Shown here: piece by piece, positions 7,413 through 14,753 of the stretch
How positions within the stretch are numbered: position 1 is the stretch's first letter
Layout of the letters: every line of letters begins with the position of its first letter
Assembly (NCBI GenBank): GCA_001017865.1
Contig: LATQ01000001.1
Coordinates: 641,965-657,103 of the forward strand
Length of the DNA stretch: 15,139 nt
Origin: Rhodococcus sp. IITR03
GTDB lineage: Bacteria > Actinomycetota > Actinomycetes > Mycobacteriales > Mycobacteriaceae
Direction of reading: 5' to 3'
Notes under the pieces: generated by a model
Told to the model about the DNA's origin: nothing
The model's input: only the letters and a program-made list of their open reading frames with translations
The model's database searches: none
Program-made: the position numbers and the translations under genes

Positions 7413-8192
7413 TCACCGAATGTCCCACCACGGGCGCCGCTTCTGCAGGAACGCCGTCATCCCCTCCGCGGCTTCCTCGGAACCGAACATCCGTGCCGAA
7501 CGTGCTGCCAGGTCGTCTCCGTAACGATCGAAGTCCTCGAGGATCCGCTGCGTGACGAGACGTTTCGACTCGGCCAGACCCTGGGGTGAGCATGCACGGA
7601 TCTCCGCGAGCAACTCCACTAGGACAGCGTCGGTATCGGCCACCGACAGGGTGACGAGACCCTCGGAGCACGCCTCCTCGGGACCGAACCGTTCGCCGGT
7701 CAGGAAGTACCGTGCCGCCGCGCGCGGCGACAATCGCGGGAGCACCGTCAAAGAAATGATCGAGGCGGCCAGACCGAGCCGTGCCTCGGTAAGTGCGAAG
7801 GTCGACGCCGGCCCGGCGACGACGATGTCGCAGGCCCCGATCAGACCCATACCGCCGGCGCGGACGTGCCCGTCGATGCGGGCCAGGACCGGCTTGGGGA
7901 GCTCCAGGATCTGCCGGAGCAAGGCCGTCATGTCGCGGGTGCGTGCGGCAGCCGTCTCCTGCGCGGATCCGGAAGATCCGCTCAGATCCGCTCCAGCACA
8001 GAATATTCCACCGGTATGGGTGAGGACGATCGCGCGGACGTCGGGATCGGCGGCCGCGTCGACGAGTCCGCGTCTCAGTTGGGTCAGCAGCGGTACCGAT
8101 AGAGCGTTGCGGTTGTGCGGTGAGTCGAGGGTCAGTGTCGCAGCGCCGTGGTCGACGGCGTAGCGCACCACCACCGGATCGGGTTCGGTCAT
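7413..8192 (-). CDS. Enoyl-CoA hydratase, methylglutaconyl/isohexenylglutaconyl-CoA type
   Basis: Intact 259-residue crotonase-fold enzyme, last gene of the carboxylase operon. Oxyanion-hole segments are GIFCAGADLSG (63-73) and GHVRAGGMGLIGACD (108-122). The stretch TEARLGLAASIIS (135-147), followed by RAAARYFLTGERFG, resembles LiuC/AtuE-type hydratases (E.R.GL....IS, then RAARRYFLT) more than short-chain beta-oxidation hydratases. Glu136 is the likely catalytic acid; the usual first Glu is Gly116, as in many LiuC-type proteins. ATG 8192 overlaps the alpha-subunit stop as ATGA. It would add water to the product of the upstream carboxylase, a 3-methyl- or 3-isohexenylglutaconyl-CoA. The chain length of the substrate cannot be read from the sequence. 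No lyase gene follows in the window. Confidence 0.88.
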   Translation of the reverse strand: MTEPDPVVVRYAVDHGAATLTLDSPHNRNALSVPLLTQLRRGLVDAAADPDVRAIVLTHTGGIFCAGADLSGSSGSAQETAAARTRDMTALLRQILELPKPVLARIDGHVRAGGMGLIGACDIVVAGPASTFALTEARLGLAASIISLTVLPRLSPRAAARYFLTGERFGPEEACSEGLVTLSVADTDAVLVELLAEIRACSPQGLAESKRLVTQRILEDFDRYGDDLAARSARMFGSEEAAEGMTAFLQKRRPWWDIR

Positions 8193-10221
8193 GACAACTC
8201 CTCGATGTGGTGTCCCCCTTTACCGTCGGGGCTCTCGACCGGTGCGGACTCGCCGTGGGGCATGACGACAGCGAGGACGGCACCGACGGCGACCTGATCG
8301 CCGACCTCGACGGCGAGCGTCGTGACGGTGCCGCCGGTGGGTGCGGTGACGGTGTGCTCCATCTTCATCGCTTCGAGCCATACGAGAGGTTGGCCCGCGT
8401 CCACCACATCGCCGACGGCAGCGCCGAGCCTGATCACCGATCCCGGCATGGGCGCGAGTAGTGATCCGGCAGCGATCCGGGCGGTGGGGTCGACGAAGCG
8501 CGGCGCCGCGGTCAGGCGCACCGGTCCGAGCGACGAGTCGACGTACACCGCGTCGCCGTACCGCGCCACAGCGAAATGCAGGCGGACACCGTCGACGTCC
8601 AGAACCACCCGGTCCGGTGTGAAGCCGACGACGCCGAGGTCGTCACCGCCGTCGACGTGGACACCGTCGCGCGTGATCCGGTAGCGCACCTCATGGTCGC
8701 CGTGCACGCCGGAGAATCGTTTGACCTGCGGCTGCGAGGCAGATTCCGCCATCCCGAGGCAGTCTCGCATTCACCGCGGCAGCGGCGCGGTTGGCAGCCG
8801 ACTCCGCCAGAGCAGCGGCGATCGCAGACACCGCTTCCGCGTGCGCGGAGGCGAGCGGGGCCGACAGTTCCGCGAATCCGTGGGTGTCGAAGAAGGCGGT
8901 GTCGGTCTCCCCTGCACCGAAAGCGGGATGCCTGAGCACCGCGACGAGGAGATCGCGGTTGGTGACGATGCCGTGGATCTCGGTGCGCGTCAACGTCGAC
9001 GCCAGCAGACGCACAGCGCGGTCGCGGGTCGGCGCGTACGAGATGACCTTGGCAAGCATGGCGTCGTAGTGGACCCCGACCTCCGATCCCGCGATGACAC
9101 CGGAATCGACGCGCACACCGGTGTGCCGGAGCACGTCGAATTCACGTGCCTCTTGCGGCAGCGCGAAACGGTGCACGGTGCCGGACTGCGGTTGCCAATC
9201 CCGGGCCGGATCCTCGGCGTAGAGCCTGGCCTCGACGGAGTGACCGTGCACGGGTGGTGGTTCGGGGTCGAGAGGGTCACCGTCGGCGATTCGGAACTGG
9301 AGGTCGACGAGATCGAGCCCGGTCGTGCATTCGGTGACGGGATGTTCGACCTGCAGCCGCGTGTTCATCTCCAGGAAGTGGAACTTGCCCGAGCGGTCCG
9401 CGAGGAACTCGACGGTGCCGGCGCCTTCGTACCCGATGGCCTGAGCGGCGCGCGCGCGGCGTCGAACAGGCGTGGACGCATCCCCTCGATCCTGTCGACG
9501 AGTGGCGAGGGTGCCTCCTCGATCACCTTCTGGTGGCGACGTTGGATCGAGCATTCGCGTTCGCCCACCGCCCACACCGTGCCGTAGCGGTCCGCGAGGA
9601 TCTGGACCTCGATGTGCCGCCCGTTCTCGAGATACCGCTCGCAGAACACCGTCGGGTCGCCGAACGCCGACCCGGCTTCCCGGCGGGCCGCGTCGAGTTG
9701 CCTCTGCAGGTCGGCCAATGTCCGCACCACCCGCATTCCGCGCCCTCCACCACCTGCGGATGCCTTGACGAGCACCGGGAGGTCGGCGTCGGTGATGTCG
9801 GCGGGGTCGAGTTCGGCGAGAACAGGGACACCGGCGTCGGCATGATCTTCTTGGCTTCGACCTTCGAGCCCATCCGTTCGATCGACTCGGGAAGCGGTCC
9901 GATCCAGATCAATCCCGCCTCGAGCACTGCGCGCGCGAATCGTGCGTTCTCGGAAAGGAATCCGTAACCCGGATGGACCGCGTCGGCACCCGTCGCCAAC
10001 GCAGCGGCGACGATCTTCTTCCCGTCGAGGTAGGTCTCGGCGGGAGTGACTCCCGGAAGTCGCACGGCGGCATCGGCGTCGCCGACGTGCGGACTGTTGG
10101 CGTCGGCATCGGAGAACACGGCGATCGCCCCGAGTCCGGCCCGACGGCACGACGCGAACACGCGGCGGGCGATCTCGCCGCGATTCGCCACGAGCACCGT
10201 GGTGATGGTCGATTCGGTCAC
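8189..10221 (-). CDS. Acyl-CoA carboxylase alpha subunit (biotin carboxylase plus biotin carrier), four frame breaks
   Basis: It carboxylates its own biotin with ATP and bicarbonate and hands the carboxyl to the beta subunit. Start GTG 10221 with GAGG five bases upstream. Domains in order: biotin carboxylase N-domain ([28 protein letters not shown]), ATP-grasp ([28 protein letters not shown]), C-domain ([14 protein letters not shown]), linker with SGWRN, and a C-terminal carrier domain with biotinyl lysine in EAMKMEH about 58 residues from the end. Breaks lie near 9840 (catgccg for catggccg), 9450-9456 (GC run), 8757 and 8743 (two CTGCC-TCG strings flanking SGWRN, each lacking one base). Adding four bases gives 678 residues, the normal size of MCC-type alpha subunits. 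It starts seven bases after the beta stop and overlaps the hydratase by ATGA. Confidence 0.88.
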
Positions 10222-10228
10222 GGGAACC

Positions 10229-11825
10229 TCACATCCGGAAGACGCCGAAGGATTCGGCACCACTGATCGGGGCGGTGGCAACGACCGACAAGCACAGTCC
10301 CAGCACGGTGCGGGTATCGCGGGGGTCGATGATGCCGTCGTCGTAGAGACGACCGGACAGGAACATCGGCAGCGATTCGGCTTCGATCTGGTTCTCGACG
10401 GCCGCTCGCATCGCCTCGTCGGCGGCTTCGTCGAAGGCCTGGCCGCGCGCCTGCGCAGCTGCACGGCCCACGAGGGAGATGACCCCGGCCAATTGGGCAC
10501 CGCCCATGACCGCAGATTTGGCGCTGGGCCACGCGAACAGGAACCGCGGATCGAAAGCCCGTCCGCACATGCCGTAGTGACCGGCACCGTAGGATGCGCC
10601 GATCAGTATGGAGATGTGCGGCACCGTCGAGTTGGCGACCGCGTTGATCATCATCGCCCCGTGCTTGATCATGCCGCGCTCCTCGTATTCTCGGCCCACC
10701 ATGTATCCGGTGGTGTTGTGCAGGAACAACAGCGGCGTATCGGCACGGTTGGCGAGTTGGATGAACTGGGCTGCCTTCTGGGATTCCTCGTTGAACAGCA
10801 CGCCGCGCGCGTTGGCGAGGATCCCGATCGGATAGCCGTGCACCTGTGCCCACCCGGTCACGAGCGACGACCCGTAGAGCGGTTTGAACTCGTCGAAGTC
10901 GGAATCGTCGACGACGCGAGCGATGACCTCCCGCGGATCGAAGGGCTGCCGAAGATCCTCGGGGACGATCCCGAGCAGCTCCTCGGCGTCGTACCGGGGT
11001 TCGCGTACGTCCGCCTGGGGCGCCGGGCCGGCCTTGCGGTGGTTGAGGCGTCGCACGATGCTGCGACCGATACGCACCGCGTCCTGTTCGTCGACCGCGA
11101 AGTGGTCGGCCAGACCCGAGATACGGGCGTGCATCTCGCGCCGCCGAGTGACTCGTCGTCCGATTCTTCTCCGGTGGCCATCTTCACCAGCGGCGGACCG
11201 GCGAGGAACACCTTCGACCGCATCTCTATCATCACCACGTGGTCGGACATACCGGGGATGTATGCGCCGCCCGCGGTCGAATTGCCGAACACCACCGCGA
11301 TGGTGGATATGCCTGCCGCCGACAACCGGGTCAGATCGCGGAAGAGCCGGCCACCGGGGATGAACACTTCCTTCTGCGTGGGCAGATCCGCGCCGCCGGA
11401 TTCGACGAGGGAGATCAGCGGCATCCGGTTCTGCAGGGCGATGTCGTCGGCACGCAACGTCTTGCGGAGCGTCCACGGATTGCTGGTTCCCCCGCGCACG
11501 GTGGGGTCGGTGGCCACGATGACACATTCGACGCCTTCGACACACCGATGCCTGTGACGACGCTGCCGCCGACGGGAAACTCGGTGCCCCAGGCCGCGAG
11601 CGGTGACAGTTCGAGGAACGGCGAGTCGGGGTCGAGGAGCAGTTCGATCCTCTCCCGCGCAAGCAGCTTGCCCCGGTCGTGGTGGCGCCGGACGTACTTC
11701 TCTCCCCCGCCGGCAAGGGCCTTGCCGTGTTCGATGTCGAGTTCGGCCAGACGAGCACGCATCGTCTCGGCGGCCGCGGCGTATTCGGTGGAGCCGGGAT
11801 CGAGGGTCGAGATCAAGGTGCTCAC
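10229..11825 (-). CDS. Acyl-CoA carboxylase beta subunit (carboxyltransferase, MCC/GCC class), two frame breaks
   Basis: Transfers the carboxyl from biotin to the gamma-methyl carbon of a branched enoyl-CoA. Start GTG 11825 overlaps the AtuA stop as GTGA; GGAG lies nine bases upstream. Recognised segments: [20 protein letters not shown] near residue 40, [30 protein letters not shown] (oxyanion/CoA region), [31 protein letters not shown], and in the C-half [20 protein letters not shown] and [16 protein letters not shown]. Breaks near 11541 and 11138 are each repaired by one G; the corrected length is 532 residues, normal for the class. Where 3-methylcrotonyl-CoA carboxylases read HFGRIFYNQ, this protein reads [12 protein letters not shown], so the acyl pocket probably differs. 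The overall class is firm; the substrate (3-methylcrotonyl, geranyl or other) is open. Confidence 0.88.
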
Positions 11826-13536
11826 GAATGCTTCTCCAACAGGACGGTGGGGATGTCGATGTATCGGGCGCGCAACCATTCACCGAGGCCCTTGGCCTGC
11901 GGGTCGAAGCGGGCACGGGAGGCGACGCCACGACCGAGAATTCCCTCGATCACGAAGTTCACCGCCCACAGATTCGGAAGCAGATGACGCGTGACGGACA
12001 AAGGTTCGATTTCGGGGAGCAGTTCCTTCAGTGTGTCGACGGTGAGAGTGTTTGCAAGCCATTGCCATTCGTCGTCGGATCGGACCCACACCCCGATATT
12101 GGCGTCACCGCCCTTGTCGCCGCTTCGGGCACCGGCGATCGTGCCGAGCGGAACGCGGCGAGTCTGTCCGGGCGACAGCGGCGCGGGCACACTCGGGTCC
12201 GGCAATGGTTCGAGGGCCCGGGTGGTCGCCGCGGCCGGGATGTCGACGCGGGTGCCGTCGGACAGCACCGCGATGTGCGGCACACGCGTCGCCTCGACGT
12301 ACTCGGCCGTGTAGACACCGTAGGCGGTGCCTGAGCCGGGCGGAGCGGTGACGAAGAACCCGGGGTAGCTTGCAAGGGCGAACTCGACCGCCGTGGAGGT
12401 GAATGCGCGTCCGACGACGTCGGGATCGGGATCGCGCGCAGTGCAGCGCAGCAGAGCACTCGCGGTTTCCTCCGTATCGGCATCGGCACGGTCGGTGCGA
12501 GCGAGAGCCATTCGAGTTCGGCAGGCCGTCTCGGCAGACTCGATTCCATCTGAGATCGCACCAACTGGGCCTTTGCGTCGATATCCAGTCCGGTCAGGAC
12601 GAAGACGACCTCGTTGTAGAACCCGGCAAGGGCGTTGAGACACACCTTCAGAGTCGGTGGGGGCGACTCGCCCTTCACACCGGTGATACGGACACGATCG
12701 AGTGCTTCCCGGCTCAGCGTGACGGTGTCGAGGCGCGCGGTGACGTCGGGGTTCGCGTAGCGTCCGCCCGTCACCTCGTACAGCAGTTGTGCGGTGACCG
12801 TACCGACGGTGACGGCTCCTCCGGTGCCCGTGTGCTTCGTGATCGTGGCCGCGCCATCGGCCTCGATCTCGGCGATGGGAAATCCCGGGCGGACGAGATC
12901 GTCGAGTTCGGTGAAGAACGCATAGTTTCCGCCGGTCGCCTGGGTACCGCATTCGATGACGTGCCCGGCGACAACAGCACCCGCGAGTGCATCGACGTCT
13001 TCAGGAGCCCAACCGAAGTGGGCGGCGGCGGGACCGACGATCACCGATGCGTCGGTGACTCGCCCGGTCACGACGATATCGGCTCCGGCGTCGAGGCACC
13101 GCGTAATGCCCCACGCACCGAGATACGCGTTGGCGGTCAGCGGGCGCGGGTCGGCCTCGAAACCGAACTCGTCGATGCGAGCGAGGAGATCGTCGCCTTC
13201 GACATGGGCGATGCGTGGTGACAGACCGAGCCGATCCGCAACCGTGCGCAGCGCCGCGGCCAGACCCGCAGGGTTGAGACCACCGGCGTTCGCGACGATC
13301 CGCACCCCCTTGTCGAGGGCGAGCCCCATGCAGTCCTCGGCCTGCCGCAGGAACGTCTTGGCGTAACCGAGTTCCGGATTCTTCAGACGGTCACGACCGA
13401 GGATGAGCATCGTCAGTTCGGCGAGGTAGTCGCCGGTCACATAGTCGAGTTCGCCGCCTTCGAGCATCTCGCGCATCGCCGACAGACGGTCGCCGTAGAA
13501 ACCGGAGCAGTTGCCGATTCGCACGACGCGGTTCAC
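11822..13536 (-). CDS. atuA: AtuA-family (DUF1446) acyclic-terpene-utilisation protein, one frame break
   Basis: First gene of the carboxylase operon. Start GTG 13536 has a strong AGGAAGGG site six bases upstream. The N-terminal domain shows the family signatures [38 protein letters not shown] and [19 protein letters not shown]. The C-terminal domain has the conserved [15 protein letters not shown] and ends with an [13 protein letters not shown] segment. The frame breaks near 12508 (TGGCTC; one more G gives [17 protein letters not shown]). The corrected length is 571 residues, typical for N- and C-domains in one chain. In Pseudomonas, atuA opens the geraniol/citronellol pathway operon with a geranyl-CoA carboxylase; its own reaction is not established. 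The GTGA overlap with the beta gene ties the two. The symbol reflects family membership, not proven orthology. Confidence 0.87.
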
Positions 13537-13619
13537 GCGATCCCTTCCTGGACCGGTTTGCCTGCCCGTTGAGGAACGAGCGGAGAGAGACCGTCGAGAA
13601 GTGCACGCGACTCCACCAT
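13533..13619 (-). other. Possible 28-residue leader ORF overlapping the atuA start
   Basis: An ATG at 13619 opens a 28-codon frame (MVESRALLDGLSPLVPQRAG, then KPVQEGIA) whose TGA overlaps the atuA GTG as GTGA, the same arrangement as between the operon genes. There is no ribosome site before the ATG, which lies inside the inverted repeat 13617-13636. It could be a coupled leader peptide or chance. Confidence 0.25.
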
Positions 13620-13636
13620 GTGGTCAGCGTCACATG
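13617..13636. promoter_or_regulatory. Inverted repeat CATGTG-N8-CACATG upstream of atuA
   Basis: catgtg (13617-13622) and cacatg (13631-13636) are exact inverted repeats 81-100 bases upstream of the atuA start. The 20-base size fits an operator for a TetR- or GntR-type repressor. No regulator gene is adjacent, so the protein that binds it is unknown. Confidence 0.4.
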
Positions 13637-13640
13637 CCGC

Positions 13641-13653
13641 TGCTCTCGGAGCA
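13641..13653. promoter_or_regulatory. Short inverted repeat TGCTC-N3-GAGCA upstream of atuA
   Basis: tgctc and gagca flank tcg, four bases beyond the first inverted repeat. Together they form a dense symmetric region between the hairpin at 13676-13700 and the operon start, where the operon promoter should lie. The short arms make chance occurrence quite possible. Confidence 0.25.
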
Positions 13654-13675
13654 AGCACTCATGACTGTTTCGCGC

Positions 13676-13700
13676 GGCCCTGGCCGTAACCCGGCGGGCC
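13676..13700 (-). terminator. GC-rich hairpin between a small candidate gene and the atuA operon
   Basis: ggccc (13676-13680) pairs with gggcc (13696-13700), and inside it gccg (13683-13686) pairs with cggc (13692-13695), leaving a two-base bulge and a five-base loop. It starts about ten bases after the stop of the small candidate gene (13711). There is no T-tail. It probably separates that gene from the atuA operon. Confidence 0.45.
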
Positions 13701-13710
13701 AAGAGTGGAA

Positions 13711-13914
13711 TCACCGTCGTGTGCGGTGACGACGCCTCCCATCCGGCACGTCGGATCGCCCGGCCGGCTCTGCGGCTCCTCGCCTGCTCCCGAACTCGAC
13801 GGCATCTGCGTCCGCACATCGGCCGATCCGTGCCTGCACCACCATCTCGAGGTCGCGCAGCGTCACCTCATCGGCCGGCGAACGGTCTTCTTCATCTCGA
13901 ACGGAACGGGCCAT
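13711..13914 (-). CDS. Small hypothetical protein (67 residues)
   Basis: I do not recognise this protein. The start ATG 13914 has an excellent AGGAG ribosome site six bases upstream, and a hairpin follows the stop closely; these two signals are the case for a real gene. The N-terminal half (MARSVRDEEDRSPADEVTLR, then DLEMVVQARIG) is charged and helix-like. The C-terminal half is Arg-rich (DGRRRHRTRR) and may be an out-of-frame tail: a +1 or -2 shift near the GGCC after ARIG would open another frame ending near 13660. There is no signal peptide or membrane helix. It lies just upstream of the atuA operon on the same strand. Outside this ORF, the stretch 13537-14203 holds only the control signals listed here. 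Confidence 0.42.
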   Translation of the reverse strand: MARSVRDEEDRSPADEVTLRDLEMVVQARIGRCADADAVEFGSRRGAAEPAGRSDVPDGRRRHRTRR

Positions 13915-14123
13915 GACAACTCCTGACAGAAGAACCACCGACCGCACCGTCGACCGTCACAACACGAACAGAACCATCGCCCCACGAACCGGCACCGGCA
14001 AGGCACCGGGCCCGACATCATCGGCAGGCCTGCGACACCGCAAGTCCAAGCCCGCCCGGAGGTACTCTTCGCCGCGATCGGTCGCGCGCACGTAACTTGC
14101 CAGGACGACGAACCTCGAAATCG

Positions 14124-14148
14124 TCACGACTCCTCGTTCACGACTCCT
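14124..14148. repeat. Two direct copies of TCACGACTCCT, 14 bases apart
   Basis: tcacgactcct occurs at 14124-14134 and 14138-14148, one and a third helical turns apart, 55 bases before the amphi-Trp gene start and in the divergent gap toward 13914. Such phased repeats often bind a regulator. No clear -35/-10 pair is visible. Confidence 0.4.
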
Positions 14149-14203
14149 GCCTACCTCGCGGCAGATACCGTGGATGCATACTTCACCGAGGTCAGGAGTT
14201 GCC

Positions 14204-14628
14204 GTGCCGAAGCTGGAGATCAAGCAGAAGGCCGAACTTTCCCGCAAGCAGGCGTCCGAGCGGTTGATCGCACTCGGCCGCGCTTGGCGACGGGATCCGA
14301 AGTGGAACTGGACTCGGGCGGTGACACCATTTCGCTCGTCGTCGCCGACCGACTCGAATGGGAACTCGAGATCGAGGTGGACGGCGACCAGGTCGAGATT
14401 GAAGTCGAATTCAGTTGGCGCGACGCCCCATCCGACAGTCCACAAGCCGATGCGGACGAGGAGGAGGACGAGGAAGCGGACACCACCGAAGGTTCGGATG
14501 AGGACTCGGATGAGGATGAGGATGAGGGCGAGGACGAGGACGAGCCTCAGCAAACCGAGCCGCGACGGAGAGCCCCGGTCAAGAAGACGGCGCGGCGTGG
14601 TCGGCCGCGTAAGCGCGCCGCCGACTGA
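14204..14628 (+). CDS. Amphi-Trp domain protein with acidic tail and AT-hook-like end, one frame break
   Basis: Start GTG 14204 follows AGGAG at a six-base distance. The first 70 or so residues match the small amphi-Trp domain: PKLEIKQKAELSRKQASERL, then LATGSEVELDSGGDTISLVV, then LEWELEIEVDGDQVEIEVEF and SWR, with the closing strand and Trp. The frame breaks near 14281 (gcttgg); one added base joins IALGRA to LATGSEV and gives 141 residues. After the domain comes a tail of about 40 residues almost wholly Asp/Glu (for example SDEDSDEDEDEGEDEDE), then a basic end, VKKTARRGRPRKRAAD, whose RGRPRKR resembles an AT-hook. The tail is coded by gaggatgag-type repeats. Function of the family is unknown; the basic end suggests DNA contact and the acidic stretch charge shielding. 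Both are inference. Confidence 0.8.
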
Positions 14629-14701
14629 TCGATACCCCGAATGAGGGCTTCCATATGGGTCACGTAGAAGTGGCAGGACTTGATGTCGGCCCTTCCTCAA
14701 C

Positions 14702-14720
14702 ACTCTGACATCGGCAGAGT
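14702..14720 (+). terminator. Hairpin ACTCTG-N7-CAGAGT between the amphi-Trp gene and the IS remnant
   Basis: actctg (14702-14707) and cagagt (14715-14720) are exact inverted repeats. They lie 73 bases after the amphi-Trp stop and 34 before the transposase end, in an otherwise empty 125-base gap. It could end either convergent transcript; there is no T-run and the arms are short. Confidence 0.3.
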
Positions 14721-14753
14721 TCCGTTAGTACCTTTCCTGTTTCAGAGAATGTC

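Noticed and set aside
7401..7417. GGTGA-N7-TCACC hairpin between the convergent secreted-protein and hydratase genes
   Set aside because: Only five base pairs, no T-run, and one arm overlaps the hydratase stop codon; too weak to call a terminator.
10046..11557. 503-codon plus-strand ORF across the carboxylase genes
   Set aside because: It is the antisense of conserved carboxyltransferase and biotin carboxylase sequence; its translation has no family motifs.
14024..14033. Perfect 10-base palindrome GCAGGCCTGC
   Set aside because: Short GC-rich palindromes without a spacer are common at this base composition, and nothing around it suggests a site.
13913..14095. Plus-strand 60-codon ORF beginning MTTPDRRTTD
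   Set aside because: No ribosome site, low-complexity Thr/Arg/Pro composition, and it overlaps the reading start of the better-supported minus-strand gene at 13914.
13957..14127. 56-codon minus-strand ORF (starts VTISRFVVLASYVRATDRGE) upstream of the small candidate gene
   Set aside because: GAGGAG is only two bases from the GTG, the C-terminal half looks like random GC-rich translation, and no family is recognised. It may deserve a homology search but cannot be supported here.
14447..14550. GAGGATGAG-type repeats as a possible satellite or CRISPR-like array
   Set aside because: The units code in frame for the Asp/Glu tail of the amphi-Trp protein and have no spacers.
13957..14703. Long minus-strand ORF with Leu/Ile-rich stretch that looks like membrane helices
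   Set aside because: It is the antisense of the acidic gaggatgag repeat of the amphi-Trp gene, which yields false hydrophobic runs.
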